Origin: Ideonella sp. A 288 | GTDB taxonomy: Bacteria; Pseudomonadota; Gammaproteobacteria; Burkholderiales; Burkholderiaceae_C | Assembly: GCF_002198735.1 (NCBI RefSeq) | Contig: NZ_MWLO01000160.1 | Span: 1 to 47,962 of the forward strand | DNA length: 47,962 nt | Reading direction: 5' to 3' | Part shown: positions 1 to 8,359 of the stretch, piece after piece | Layout: every line of letters begins with the position of its first letter | Position numbering within the stretch: the stretch's first letter is position 1 | Notes under the pieces: model-generated | What the model was told of the DNA's origin: nothing | What the model saw: only the letters and a program-made list of their open reading frames with translations | Databases searched by the model: none | Position numbers and translations under genes: made by a program

Positions 1-152
1 CCGCCGGAGGTCGCGTGCTGCGGCCTGCCCGGCCGCGGCTTTGCCGCCTCAGCGCCCAAAGGTCGGGACACGGTCCAGCCCCACTGCACGCAGAACGTCC
101 GTTACGAGCCCCTTCCCAACTGCAGGGCTCCCCCATGGACGGTACCGACGCA
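1..152. other. Left edge, no supportable gene
   Basis: This stretch follows the soxA stop codon at the window edge. On the minus strand a short open frame exists, but it shows no recognisable sox or other protein signature. A small GCGGC/GCCGC inverted repeat with an AAA loop lies at about 35-50 and has no T-run. The next sox gene (soxB is common here) would lie beyond the edge, but nothing in these bases shows it. Confidence 0.5.
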
Positions 153-983
153 TCAGGGGCGCACCGCGGGCCCCTCGAGCGGCATGCCGGCGGCGCGGCG
201 GGCCAGGTGCAGTTCGATCGCCAGGCCATCGTCGGAATCGGCCGCGAACGGTTCGGCGCGCACCCCGGCCAGGCAGCTGCGCACACGCCGTGGCAGTGAG
301 CCAAGACCCTGCCATTCCAGGCGGTAGGTGGGATAGCCGGTGGGGTGGGCCTGCGGGATCGGCGCGCCGCCCAGGCGTTGGCCGGCGTGCTGGTCGTGGC
401 AGGACGCGCAGGCCAGGTTGAGCTGGCCCAGGCGCAGCTGCCACAGCCGCTCGCCGCGGGCGGCCCAGGGCGCCAGGCGGGGGTGGTCGGGCGGTGCCAG
501 CGGCAGGCCTCGCGAGGCCTGTGCCAGCCAGGCGGCCAGGGCCAGCAGCTCGGGGCCGTCGGCGCCCTGGGGCGCGGCCTGCTGGTGGCGCTGGCGGCAG
601 GCGTCGATGCGGCCGGCCAGCGTGACCGGCCGGCCAAGGGACGCGTCGTATGCGGGGTAGCGGCTGGCCATGCCGCGCTCGCTGCCCGCGGCGTGGCAGC
701 CGCTGCAGGCTCGGCCGTTGGCGGGCGGCCGCGACCACAGCGCCTCGCCTTCCTTCACCCACAGCTGCGCCGGGTTCAGGCTGTCGTCGGCCTGCATCGC
801 CTGCAGCGCCGGCGACATGAACGCCGACCCGGGGCGGCGGGCGTCGTCGGCGGCGTGCGCGGCGGCCACCGCCAGGGCGGCCGCGGCTGCAGCCGTGCAG
901 GCCATCGTTGCGCGGCGGCTGGCGCGACGGCCCTCCGGGAGACGCGCACAAGGGATCGCGCCTGGCGGTCCGTGGCTGCTCAT
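153..983 (-). CDS. soxA: SoxA, diheme-type c cytochrome of the SoxAX complex
   Basis: SoxA is the periplasmic cytochrome subunit that, with SoxX, couples thiosulfate oxidatively to the cysteine of SoxY. The 276-residue product has an N-terminal hydrophobic export segment (about residues 25-45) and two CxxCH haem sites, CSGCH at 93-97 and CASCH at 191-195. Near the C-terminus SCLAGVRAEP carries Cys236 in the context of the SoxA active-site cysteine that ligates haem 2. Two haem motifs mark the diheme form rather than the form that has lost the first haem. Its start overlaps the soxZ stop in an ATGA junction, so translation is probably coupled. It is the last sox gene inside the window. The next ATG (residue 27) could be the true start, but the first fits the overlap. 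Confidence 0.93.
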   Translation of the reverse strand: MSSHGPPGAIPCARLPEGRRASRRATMACTAAAAAALAVAAAHAADDARRPGSAFMSPALQAMQADDSLNPAQLWVKEGEALWSRPPANGRACSGCHAAGSERGMASRYPAYDASLGRPVTLAGRIDACRQRHQQAAPQGADGPELLALAAWLAQASRGLPLAPPDHPRLAPWAARGERLWQLRLGQLNLACASCHDQHAGQRLGGAPIPQAHPTGYPTYRLEWQGLGSLPRRVRSCLAGVRAEPFAADSDDGLAIELHLARRAAGMPLEGPAVRP

Positions 984-1300
984 GCCACGTTCAGCGCCAC
1001 CGTCTCGGTCTGCCGGAAGCCGTGGTCGCCCTCCCAGGTGAAGGTGAGGGTGCCACTGGCTTCGACGCGCAGGAAGAACGCGACGAAGGGGTTGGCCGCC
1101 ACGGCCGGGTACAGGCGGGCGCTGAACACCGTGCGCTCGCCGTAGCGGCAGTCGAACTGGGTGACGATGTTGCGCGGCAGCGGCCGGCCGAGGTCGTCGG
1201 ATCGGTAGCCGGTTTCCATCGGGTGGGCGAGCGTCACGCGCACCTCGATGACGTCGCCGCGGCGCGGCGTCGGGGGCAGGTGGATCAGGCTGCGGGCCAT
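980..1300 (-). CDS. soxZ: SoxZ, sulfur-carrier complex subunit
   Basis: SoxZ pairs with SoxY in the periplasm to form the SoxYZ carrier on which sulfur intermediates ride. The 106-residue length is typical. The family pattern is visible as HPMETGYR near residue 26, then NIVTQF, a YPAVAANPF stretch, and the closing FTWEGDHG segment of the immunoglobulin-like fold. There is no signal peptide, as expected for a subunit exported together with SoxY. It lies 16 bases after soxY and overlaps soxA by four bases (ATGA), so the four genes form one operon. Confidence 0.93.
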   Translation of the reverse strand: MARSLIHLPPTPRRGDVIEVRVTLAHPMETGYRSDDLGRPLPRNIVTQFDCRYGERTVFSARLYPAVAANPFVAFFLRVEASGTLTFTWEGDHGFRQTETVALNVA

Positions 1301-1316
1301 GGCGCGTGCGAAGGGG

Positions 1317-1769
1317 CTATTCGATGCAGGCGGCCAGGGTCACGATGACTTCGACCTGCTGCTGCCAGACGCTGTGGTCGCTCATCCGCGCCAACGCCAC
1401 CAGGCGCTGCGTGGTGGCCAGGCGGATGCGGGTGGACACCTCGGCGCGGCCGTTGGCCGGCCCCAGCGTGAACTGTGCGACGTCGCGCTGCGGGTTGCGC
1501 TCGTTGAAGATCACCAGCTCGCGCACGTGGTCGGCCTCGGTCATCGGGCTGTCGACGCGCACCGTCACCGGCACGGTGTTGCCGTTGTCGACCAGTGGCG
1601 CGATGTCGAGCGTGACGCGGCCGTCGCGCGGGGTGACCGTGCCGGACCAGGCACGGATGGCCTCGCGCAGGCCGGGTTCGAGCGGCAACTCGGCGGCCCG
1701 CAGCGGCCGCAGCGTCACCGAGGCGAGCAGCCCGGCGACGACCACCTGGCGGCGCGATGCCTGGCTCAT
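1317..1769 (-). CDS. soxY: SoxY, sulfur-carrier subunit with atypical C-terminus
   Basis: SoxY carries the sulfur substrate on a cysteine in a flexible C-terminal arm. The 150-residue protein begins with a short basic segment and hydrophobic export sequence (about residues 5-26). The core matches SoxY: a DNGNTVPVTV block near 61-70 and LVIFNERNPQ near 85-94. The family's usual ending is GGCGG. This protein ends LAACIE, so the cysteine is still third from the end but its glycine neighbours are gone. The start at 1769 is fixed by an ATGA overlap with the soxX stop. A longer upstream frame exists but lies inside soxX. Confidence 0.9.
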   Translation of the reverse strand: MSQASRRQVVVAGLLASVTLRPLRAAELPLEPGLREAIRAWSGTVTPRDGRVTLDIAPLVDNGNTVPVTVRVDSPMTEADHVRELVIFNERNPQRDVAQFTLGPANGRAEVSTRIRLATTQRLVALARMSDHSVWQQQVEVIVTLAACIE

Positions 1770-2167
1770 TTGAGCGTGGCGAGGTAGGCCACCACGTCTT
1801 CCAGCTGTTGTGCATCGAACAGCGGCCGGCCCTGCCGCGCCGGTGCCACGCGTTGCAGGCCGTCGGTGCGCCGGTACGAGGGCATCAGCGAGCCGGGGTT
1901 GAGGCGCTCGGGGTCGACCAGCCGCTCGCGCAACTGCGCGGCGGACCAGCGCGCGCCGGCCCCCGCCAGGTCGGGTGCCAGCGTGCCCTGCTGTGACGCC
2001 GGCACCCCAGGCACCGCATGGCACAGCACGCACAAGCCCTGGCTGCGGCTGGCCACCAGCGCCGCGCCGCGGGTGGCGTCGCCGGTCGGTGCGTCGGCGG
2101 CCGCCGACGTGGTGGCGGCGAGCCAGGCACCCACGACCATCGCAGCCAGCCCGCCGGGCTGCGGCAT
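1766..2167 (-). CDS. soxX: SoxX, monohaem c cytochrome of SoxAX
   Basis: SoxX is the small cytochrome partner of SoxA in the periplasmic SoxAX complex. The 133-residue protein has an N-terminal signal (about 1-24, ending near SAAADA), one CVLCH haem-binding site at 46-50 and the segment NPGSLMPSY near 90-97 that supplies the distal methionine. It is the first gene of the sox operon in the window and overlaps soxY by four bases. Upstream, 2168-2247 holds a GC-rich inverted repeat and no obvious operator. The ribosome-binding site is weak (GAG just before ATG). Confidence 0.92.
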   Translation of the reverse strand: MPQPGGLAAMVVGAWLAATTSAAADAPTGDATRGAALVASRSQGLCVLCHAVPGVPASQQGTLAPDLAGAGARWSAAQLRERLVDPERLNPGSLMPSYRRTDGLQRVAPARQGRPLFDAQQLEDVVAYLATLK

Positions 2168-2202
2168 CTCAGTACCGCCCGGCCGTTCCGAAGGGACTGA
2201 GA

Positions 2203-2241
2203 GCCCCCTCGGGGGGCAGCGAACGCAGTGAGCGTGGGGGC
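2203..2241. repeat. GC-rich intergenic repeat, copy 1
   Basis: The segment starts GCCCCCTCGGGGGGC and ends GTGGGGGC, so its 5' end can pair either with the adjacent G-run or with the distal one. A related copy lies at 13830-13871. Similar C-run/TCG/G-run elements are common between genes in Burkholderiales. It sits between the hydroxylase large subunit and soxX and may end transcription without a T-run. Confidence 0.55.
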
Positions 2242-2247
2242 GTCATT

Positions 2248-4452
2248 TCAGGCCTTCCGCAGGTTCTGGTCCTTCAGCGGCAGGTCGCGGATGCGCCGGC
2301 CGGTGGCGGCGAAGATGGCATTGAGCACCGCCGGGGCGGCCACCGCGATGGTGGGTTCGCCGACACCGCCCCAGAAGCCGCCCGAGGGCATCACGATGGT
2401 CTCGACCTTGGGCATCTGGGCCATCCGCACCACCGGGTAGGTGTGGAAGTTGTCCTGCTCGATGCGGCCGTTCTTGACGGTGCATTCGCCGTACAGCGCC
2501 GCCGACAGGCCGTAGGCGAACGAGCCCTCGACCTGGGCCTCGATCTGCTGCGGGTTGACGGCGTGGCCGCAGTCGGTGGCGGCGACGATGCGGTGCACGG
2601 TGAGCGCGCCCTCCGCGCTGACCGAGACCTCGGCGCAGGCCGCCACGTAGCTGCCGAAGCCCATGGTCTGGGCCAGGCCGCGGAACACCTTCTGCCCGTT
2701 CACGTCGGGGGCCGGCGTGCCCCAGCCGGCGCGGCGCGCGGCGGCTTCCAGCACGGCCAGGTGCTTGGGATGGTTGGCCATCAGCTCGCGCCGCAGGGCC
2801 AGCGGGTCGCGTCCGGCGGCATGCGCCACCTCGTCGAGGAAGCATTCCAGGTAGATGGCGTTCTGGTTGAGGTTGACGCCGCGCCAGAAGCCCGGCGGCA
2901 CATGCGGGTTGCGCATGGCGTGGTCGATCAGCAGGTTGGGCACCGTGTAGCCGATGCCGGCCTCGGGCCCGCTGGGGTTCAGGCCCTGGAAGACCACCGG
3001 GTCGAGCCCGTTCTTGACGTTCTGCGGGAACACCGCCGACAGGATCGATTGCCCGGCCAGCCGCATGTGCAGCGCGGTGAGCTTGCCCTGGGCATCCAAC
3101 CCGGCCTGCAGCTTGCACTGGGTGATGGGGTGGAAACGCCCATGCAGCATGTCCTCCTCGCGCGACCAGATCAGCTTGACCGGCGTGCCGGGCATCTGCT
3201 TGGCGATGAGCACCGCCTGGCGCACGTAGTCGCTCATGCCGCGGCGGCCGAAGCCGCCGCCGAGGTGGATCTTGTGCACGTCGCACTGTGCCGCCGGCAG
3301 GCCCGAGGCCTCGGCGGTGGCGGCCAGCGCGGCCTCGCCGTTCTGGGTGGGGCACCACACCTCGCAGCGCTCGGCGGTGTAGCGCGCGGTGGCGTTCATC
3401 GTCTCCATGCAGGCGTGGTTCTGGTGCGGGTACGAGTACACCGCCTCCACCTTGCGCGCGGCCTGCGCCAGCGCGCCACGGGCGTCGCCCACGGTGTTGG
3501 CGGCGGCGGCCTCGGGCGCGTCCAGCGCGGCCTTCAGGGTGGCGGCGAAGGCCGCGCTCGAGGCATTGGCGTGGGCGCCTTCGTCCCACTTCACCGGCAG
3601 GGCGTCGAGCGCGGTCTTGGCGTGCCACCAGGTGTCGGCCACCACGGCGACGGCACTGTCGCCCACGCGCAGCACCTGCTTGACGCCGGGCCTGCCCTGG
3701 ATGGCGGCGGCGTCGAACGATGCGAGCTTGCCGCCGAACACCGGGCAGTCCTTGATGGCGGCGTTGAGCATGCCCGGCAGCTTGAAGTCCATGCCGTAGA
3801 CCTGCTTGCCGTTGAGCTTGTCGGCGGTGTCCAGCCGCTTGACGGGCTTGCCGGCGATGGTCCAGTCCTTCGGGTCTTTCAGCTTGACGTCGGTGGGCGC
3901 TGCCACCTTGGCCGCGGCCGCGGCCACCTGGCCATAGGTGGTGCGCCGGCCGCTGCCCGGGTGGGTGATCACGCCGGCGGCGGTGCGGCACTCGGCGGCA
4001 GGCACCTTCCACTCGGCGGCGGCGGCCTGCACCAGCATCAGCCGCGCGGCGGCGCCGCCCTTGCGCACGTAGTCGTGCGAATCGCGCACGCCGCGGCTGC
4101 CGCCGGTGCCGAAGTTGCCCCACACGCGTTGCCGGGCCAGGTTCTGCCCCGGCGTGGGGTATTCGGTGCGCACGCGGGCCCAGTCGCATTCCAGCTCTTC
4201 GGCCACCAGCTGCGACAGCCCGGTGAGCGTGCCCTGCCCCATCTCGCTGCGGGCGATGCGCACGACCACGGTCTCGTCGGGGTGGATCATCACCCAGGCG
4301 TTGACCTCGGCGCCCTGGGCGGCCCCTTGGGCGTGGGCCTCGGGCTGCAGGCCGGGGATGTGGAAGGCCAGCACCAGCCCGCCACCGGCGGCCGAGCTGC
4401 TGGCCAGGAAGCGCCGGCGGGCGGGGGACGTGGGATGAGCGGTGAGTGCCAT
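2248..4452 (-). CDS. Molybdopterin-binding large subunit, xanthine dehydrogenase/isoquinoline 1-oxidoreductase (IorB) family
   Basis: This is the catalytic molybdenum subunit of a two-subunit aromatic or aldehyde hydroxylase. The 734-residue protein opens with a twin-arginine type leader (ARRRFLASSS at about 11-20, then a hydrophobic stretch), so a folded cofactor-loaded enzyme is probably exported. Family signatures are visible: SEMGQGTLTGL near 69, HLGGGFGRRG in the middle, and FWGGVGEP near the C-terminus with the catalytic glutamate. The start at 4452 is chosen for the leader, 11 bases after the iron-sulfur gene. No FAD subunit is encoded nearby, consistent with the IorAB type, which passes electrons to a cytochrome or quinone. 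The substrate cannot be read from sequence. Confidence 0.88.
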   Translation of the reverse strand: MALTAHPTSPARRRFLASSSAAGGGLVLAFHIPGLQPEAHAQGAAQGAEVNAWVMIHPDETVVVRIARSEMGQGTLTGLSQLVAEELECDWARVRTEYPTPGQNLARQRVWGNFGTGGSRGVRDSHDYVRKGGAAARLMLVQAAAAEWKVPAAECRTAAGVITHPGSGRRTTYGQVAAAAAKVAAPTDVKLKDPKDWTIAGKPVKRLDTADKLNGKQVYGMDFKLPGMLNAAIKDCPVFGGKLASFDAAAIQGRPGVKQVLRVGDSAVAVVADTWWHAKTALDALPVKWDEGAHANASSAAFAATLKAALDAPEAAAANTVGDARGALAQAARKVEAVYSYPHQNHACMETMNATARYTAERCEVWCPTQNGEAALAATAEASGLPAAQCDVHKIHLGGGFGRRGMSDYVRQAVLIAKQMPGTPVKLIWSREEDMLHGRFHPITQCKLQAGLDAQGKLTALHMRLAGQSILSAVFPQNVKNGLDPVVFQGLNPSGPEAGIGYTVPNLLIDHAMRNPHVPPGFWRGVNLNQNAIYLECFLDEVAHAAGRDPLALRRELMANHPKHLAVLEAAARRAGWGTPAPDVNGQKVFRGLAQTMGFGSYVAACAEVSVSAEGALTVHRIVAATDCGHAVNPQQIEAQVEGSFAYGLSAALYGECTVKNGRIEQDNFHTYPVVRMAQMPKVETIVMPSGGFWGGVGEPTIAVAAPAVLNAIFAATGRRIRDLPLKDQNLRKA

Positions 4453-4463
4453 CGTCGTCTCCC

Positions 4464-4913
4464 TCAGGCCTTGGCGGCCAGCTTGATGGCCGCGCGCACC
4501 CGGTTGTAGGTGCCGCAGCGGCAGATGTTGGTGACCGTGGCGTCGATGTCGGCGTCGGTGGGCTGAGGCTTGCTCTTCAGCAGCGCGGCCGCGGTCATCA
4601 GCATGCCGCTCTGGCAGAAGCCGCATTGCGGCACGTCGAGCTGGGCCCAGGCCTTCTGCACCGGGTGCGAGCTGTCGGGCGACAGGCCCTCGATGGTGGT
4701 GACCTTCTCGCCGGCACCGACCGACGACACCGGCCGCGCGCAGCTGCGCACCGCCTGGCCGTCGATGTGCACCGTGCAGGCGCCGCACTGGGCGATGCCG
4801 CAGCCGTATTTGGTGCCGGTGAGGCCGAGCTGCTCGCGCAGCACCCACAGCAGCGGGGTGTCGGGCTCGGCGTCGTGCGTCAGCACCTTGCCATTGACGT
4901 TGAGCGTGGCCAT
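4464..4913 (-). CDS. [2Fe-2S] small subunit of molybdenum hydroxylase (IorA/CoxS type)
   Basis: This 149-residue electron-transfer subunit carries two [2Fe-2S] clusters. The plant-type ferredoxin cluster uses C38, C43, C46 and C58 (CGIAQCGAC...C). The C-terminal four-helix cluster uses C97, C100, C131 and C133 (CGFCQSG and CRCGTY). All eight cysteines are present. It is the first gene of the pair and ends 11 bases before the molybdenum subunit. It has no leader of its own, which fits co-export with the Tat-leader partner. The 130-base gap upstream holds no clear promoter. Confidence 0.9.
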   Translation of the reverse strand: MATLNVNGKVLTHDAEPDTPLLWVLREQLGLTGTKYGCGIAQCGACTVHIDGQAVRSCARPVSSVGAGEKVTTIEGLSPDSSHPVQKAWAQLDVPQCGFCQSGMLMTAAALLKSKPQPTDADIDATVTNICRCGTYNRVRAAIKLAAKA

Positions 4914-5043
4914 CCTGCGGTCTCCCCTGGTCGGAAGGCGCGATCATCCTCCGGGACCGGAAGACCCTGCATCGGTGTAGACGAGCACGCGTGCGACGCG
5001 CGGCAGGCGTGCTCGCCCGGTGCGCCGGGCGGCCGGCCGGGCC

Positions 5044-5718
5044 TCAGGCCCAGGCGCGCAGCAGCCAGCGGTTCAGTGCGGTGATCTCTTCCAGGCACAC
5101 CGAGTGGGCCATCGGGTAGGCGTGCCAGTCGACGGCGTAGCCCAGGGCCTTCAAGGCCTCGCGGGCGGCCTCGCCGCGGGCCGGCACCACCACGTCGTCG
5201 TCGCGGCCGTGGGCCAGGAACACCGGCACGTCGGCGTTGGCGGCGTGGCGCTCGGCGGCGGTGGTGGTGGCCAGCGGCAGGTAGCCCGACAGGCCGGCGA
5301 TGCCAGCCAGGCGCTGTGGGTAGCGCAGGCCGGCCAGCAGGGCCATCGCGCAGCCCTGCGAGAAGCCCGACAGCACGATGCGCCGGGCCGGGATGCCGCG
5401 CACCACCTCGCGGTCGATCAGCGCGTGCACCTGCTGCAGCGAATCGCGCAGGCCGGCCTCGTCCTCCGGCCGACCGGCGCCCGCACCGCCCAGCGGCGCC
5501 AGGATGTCGTACCAGGCGCGCATGCGGTAGCCGTTGTTGATCGTCACCGGCCGCACCGCGGCCCGCGGCATCACGCAGCGCACCGGGCCGACGGCCGACA
5601 GATCCAGCTCGTCGCACATCGGCAGGAAATCGGTGCCGTCGGCGCCCAGGCCGTGCAGGACGATCAACGAGGCCACCGGTTCGGCGGCGGGGCACAGTTC
5701 GATGGTGTCCAAGGGCAT
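5044..5718 (-). CDS. Carboxylesterase / lysophospholipase-like alpha/beta hydrolase
   Basis: The 224-residue cytoplasmic hydrolase belongs to the phospholipase/carboxylesterase (PF02230) family of short-chain ester or thioester cleaving enzymes. The oxyanion strand LIVLHGLGADGTDF lies near 18-31. The nucleophile is Ser120 in GFSQG, the acid is in the RDDDVV turn (about 172-177), and the base is His205 in PMAHS. It carries no signal peptide. It is transcribed away from the Tim44-like gene, so 5719-5945 is a divergent promoter region. The physiological substrate is unknown. Confidence 0.85.
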   Translation of the reverse strand: MPLDTIELCPAAEPVASLIVLHGLGADGTDFLPMCDELDLSAVGPVRCVMPRAAVRPVTINNGYRMRAWYDILAPLGGAGAGRPEDEAGLRDSLQQVHALIDREVVRGIPARRIVLSGFSQGCAMALLAGLRYPQRLAGIAGLSGYLPLATTTAAERHAANADVPVFLAHGRDDDVVVPARGEAAREALKALGYAVDWHAYPMAHSVCLEEITALNRWLLRAWA

Positions 5719-5945
5719 GTTGGCCTCGATGCGGCTGCGGGGATGCGATCATCGTATGCGCTGCGGGCCCAGGCATGGCAGCATCCGGTGCTGTCGGGGC
5801 TTGCATTCCGGGCCGGGAACCCCACCTGCCGATCCGCCGGGATCGGGCGTTTGGCGGAACCTTCACGGAACCAATCGGCCCGTCAGTGATCCGAGGGCAT
5901 GGCCGCAACCCACGGGCGTGCATGCGAATTGAACAGGAGACTCAC

Positions 5946-6914
5946 TTGAAGACCTTGCTGGTGGCACTTTCGATGGCGGTGGCCGGGCTCACGCTGAGCC
6001 TGGCGCCGATGGAATCCGAGGCCAAGCGCCTGGGCAGTGGCAAGGCGGCCGGCATGCAGCGGCAGACGCCTGCCCAGTCGCCCAACGCCACGCCGGCCAC
6101 GCCGGCCGCCACGCCCGGGGCCAACGCGGCCGTGCCCGCCGCCGCTGCGGCACCGGCCGCTGCGGCGGCCGCCGGCAAGCGCTCGTGGATGGGTCCGCTG
6201 GCCGGTCTGGCCGCGGGCATCGGCCTGGCCGCGCTGTTCAGCCACCTGGGCATGGGCGAAGGCCTGGCCAATGTGGTGATGATGGTGCTGCTGGCGCTGG
6301 CCGCCTTCATGGTGATCCGCTGGGCGATGGGCCGCTTCGGCGGCGGTGCGCGCCGCAGCATGGGTGGCCCGCAGCTGGCCGGCGCAGGCGCGCCGATCGG
6401 CGCCGCCACCGGCATGCCGGATCATCGGCAGGAGCCCGCGATGGCGCGCAGCAGCCTGGCCCCTGCGGCCACCCCGGCCATGGGTGCGGGTGCGGCCGCC
6501 TCGACGCCGTCCGTGGGTGCTGCATCGGCCGCCGTGGCCCTGCCCGACGGCATGCCGGCCGCCGAGTTCGAGCGCGTGGCCAAGCTGGTGTTCATCCGCC
6601 TGCAGGCCGCCAACGACGCGGCCAACGTGGACGACTTGCGCCGCTTCACCACGCCCGAGCTGTTCGCGTCGCTGAAGGCCGATCTGCTGGAGCGCGGCAG
6701 CGCCACCCAGAAGACCGACGTGGTGCAACTCGACGCCAAGGTCGTCGACACCGCCACCGAGGCCGGCCAGCACATCGTCACGGTGCGCTTCCAGGGCCTG
6801 ATCCGCGAAGCCGCCGATGCCGGCGCCGAGCCCTTCGACGAGCTCTGGCATCTGGTTCGCCCGGTCGACGCCAGCGGCGACTGGGCCATTGCCGGCATCG
6901 CGCCGACCCAGTGA
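5946..6914 (+). CDS. Tim44-like domain membrane protein, TTG start
   Basis: The C-terminal 110 residues match the Tim44/TIM44-like domain (LVFIRLQAANDAANVDDL, then FTTPELF and a WAIAGI ending). The N-terminus is a signal segment, followed by an Ala/Pro/Thr-rich low-complexity stretch (about residues 35-75), a hydrophobic pair near 85-125 and a second Ala/Gly-rich linker. I place the start at TTG 5946 because CAGGAGA lies five bases before it and the leader LKTLLVALS begins there. An in-frame ATG at 5922 is the alternative. Length is 322 residues. Bacterial Tim44-like proteins are usually membrane or periplasmic proteins of unknown function. A strong terminator follows. Confidence 0.82.
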   Translation: MKTLLVALSMAVAGLTLSLAPMESEAKRLGSGKAAGMQRQTPAQSPNATPATPAATPGANAAVPAAAAAPAAAAAAGKRSWMGPLAGLAAGIGLAALFSHLGMGEGLANVVMMVLLALAAFMVIRWAMGRFGGGARRSMGGPQLAGAGAPIGAATGMPDHRQEPAMARSSLAPAATPAMGAGAAASTPSVGAASAAVALPDGMPAAEFERVAKLVFIRLQAANDAANVDDLRRFTTPELFASLKADLLERGSATQKTDVVQLDAKVVDTATEAGQHIVTVRFQGLIREAADAGAEPFDELWHLVRPVDASGDWAIAGIAPTQ

Positions 6915-6934
6915 CGGCCTGAACACCGGTTTCC

Positions 6935-6959
6935 AACGGCGGCTTCGGCCGCCGTTTTG
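6935..6959 (+). terminator. Rho-independent terminator after Tim44-like gene
   Basis: A nine-base perfect stem (AACGGCGGC / GCCGCCGTT) closes a TTCG tetraloop and runs into TTTTGC. It begins 20 bases after the stop codon of the Tim44-like gene and has the classic form of an intrinsic terminator. Confidence 0.85.
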
Positions 6960-7047
6960 CATTCCGTGGGGGCTGCACGGCGCCACTGCGGCGCCGGGTG
7001 CCGCCACCCCTACACTCCCGCTTCCCGCCACCCAGCCCCAACGAGCC

Positions 7048-8331
7048 GTGAACCGACACCACCCCTTCCGTCTCGCGCTGCGGCGCCCCCTGGCCGTGCT
7101 GCTGCTGGCAGCCTTCACCGCCACCGCGGGTGCCCAGCCGGCGCCGGCCGCCCCGGCCGCCAGCGCACCCGCCGGGCCCACCGTCAGGGTCGAAGTGGGC
7201 AAGCCCCTGCAGGAGGCACAGGCGCTGCTGAAGGCCAAGGACGGCAAGGGCGCCCTGGCCCAGGTGGCGCTGGCCGAGGCAGTGCCAGCGCTGACCTCGT
7301 ACGAGGCCTATGCCATCCAGCGCATCAAGGGCGTGGCGGCGCTCGAGGCGGGCGACACGGCGATGGCCTCGGCCAGCCTGGAGGCCTCGCTCGCCTCCCA
7401 GCATCTGCCCGCCACCGACAAGCTGCCGCTGACCGATGTGATCGTCCGTCTGGCCATCCAGGCCAAGGACTATCCGCGTGCGATCACCTGGCTCGGCCGC
7501 TACAAGGACCTGGGCGGGGCCGATGCCGCGCTCCGCCGGGCCCTGCCGCAGTTGCTGGCCGAGACCGGCGACTTCGCCGGCTCGGTGCGCGAGGCCCGGG
7601 CCATCGTCGCGGCCGATGAGGCCGCCGGCCTCGGCAGCCCCGAGACGCTGCTGCGCAACCTGGCCTTCGCGCAGAACAAGCTCGGCGACAACGACGGCTA
7701 CGTGGCCACCCTGGAGCGCCTGGCCCAGCAGCATCCGAAGGTCGACTACTGGGCCGACCTGATCTCGCGCGTGGAGCGCAAGCCCGGCTTCGACGGCAAC
7801 CGGCTGCGGCTGGACGCCTACCGCCTGATGCGCGCGGTGGGCCTGGTGCTCGAACCCGACGAGCTGGCCGACATGGCGGCGCGCGCGCAGCAGGTGGGCC
7901 TGCCGGCCGAGGCCCAGGCGCTTCTGGACGAGGGCTTTGGCGCCGGTGCGCTGGGCAAGGGCAAGGAAGGGCCGGCCCACGTGAAGCTGCGCGAGCAGGC
8001 CACCAAGGCGGCGGCGGTGGACCGCGCCGGCCTGGCCGAGAGCGAGAAGGCCGCGCTGGCGGGCAAGGACGGCAATGCGCTGGTGAGCCTCGGTTTCGCG
8101 ATGTCGGGCGCCGGCCTGCACGACAAGGCCGTGTCGCTGACCGAGCAAGGCATCGCCAAGGGCGGCCTGCGCCGGCCCGACGAGGCACTGCTGCACCAGG
8201 GCATCGTGCAATGGCGCGCCGGCCGCAAGGACGACGCGGTGAAGGCGTTCGCCGCCGTCAAGGGTGGCGACGGTGCGGCCGACCTGGCGCGGGTGTGGTC
8301 GCTGTTCGTGACGAGCGCGAAGAAGCCCTGA
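7048..8331 (+). CDS. Exported TPR-like repeat protein of unknown function
   Basis: The GTG start at 7048 gives a 427-residue protein that begins with a basic segment and a hydrophobic leader (about 5-28, ending near TAGAQ), followed by an Ala/Pro linker. The rest is almost wholly helical, with repeated A-x-x-x-L/A-G patterns of tetratricopeptide-like pairs (for example ALEAGDTAMASASL, AQAKDYPRAITWL, LAFAQNKLGDNDGY and WRAGRKDDAVKAF). No catalytic motif is visible. It is probably a periplasmic scaffold or interaction protein. Start choice rests on the leader, since no strong ribosome-binding site precedes the GTG. The frame stays open upstream through the terminator region, which is not credible as coding. 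Confidence 0.75.
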   Translation: MNRHHPFRLALRRPLAVLLLAAFTATAGAQPAPAAPAASAPAGPTVRVEVGKPLQEAQALLKAKDGKGALAQVALAEAVPALTSYEAYAIQRIKGVAALEAGDTAMASASLEASLASQHLPATDKLPLTDVIVRLAIQAKDYPRAITWLGRYKDLGGADAALRRALPQLLAETGDFAGSVREARAIVAADEAAGLGSPETLLRNLAFAQNKLGDNDGYVATLERLAQQHPKVDYWADLISRVERKPGFDGNRLRLDAYRLMRAVGLVLEPDELADMAARAQQVGLPAEAQALLDEGFGAGALGKGKEGPAHVKLREQATKAAAVDRAGLAESEKAALAGKDGNALVSLGFAMSGAGLHDKAVSLTEQGIAKGGLRRPDEALLHQGIVQWRAGRKDDAVKAFAAVKGGDGAADLARVWSLFVTSAKKP

Positions 8332-8359
8332 CGCGCCGCCCCGGCCCGGGCCCGCACGC

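Noticed and set aside
1-152. soxB start at the left edge
   Set aside because: The order would fit, but no soxB-like leader or motif can be read in these bases.
1975-4509. 844-codon plus-strand open frame antisense to the molybdenum hydroxylase genes
   Set aside because: It covers the minus-strand large subunit and reads as low-complexity Ala/Gly/His/Arg. GC-rich DNA gives long antisense frames when third positions are G or C.
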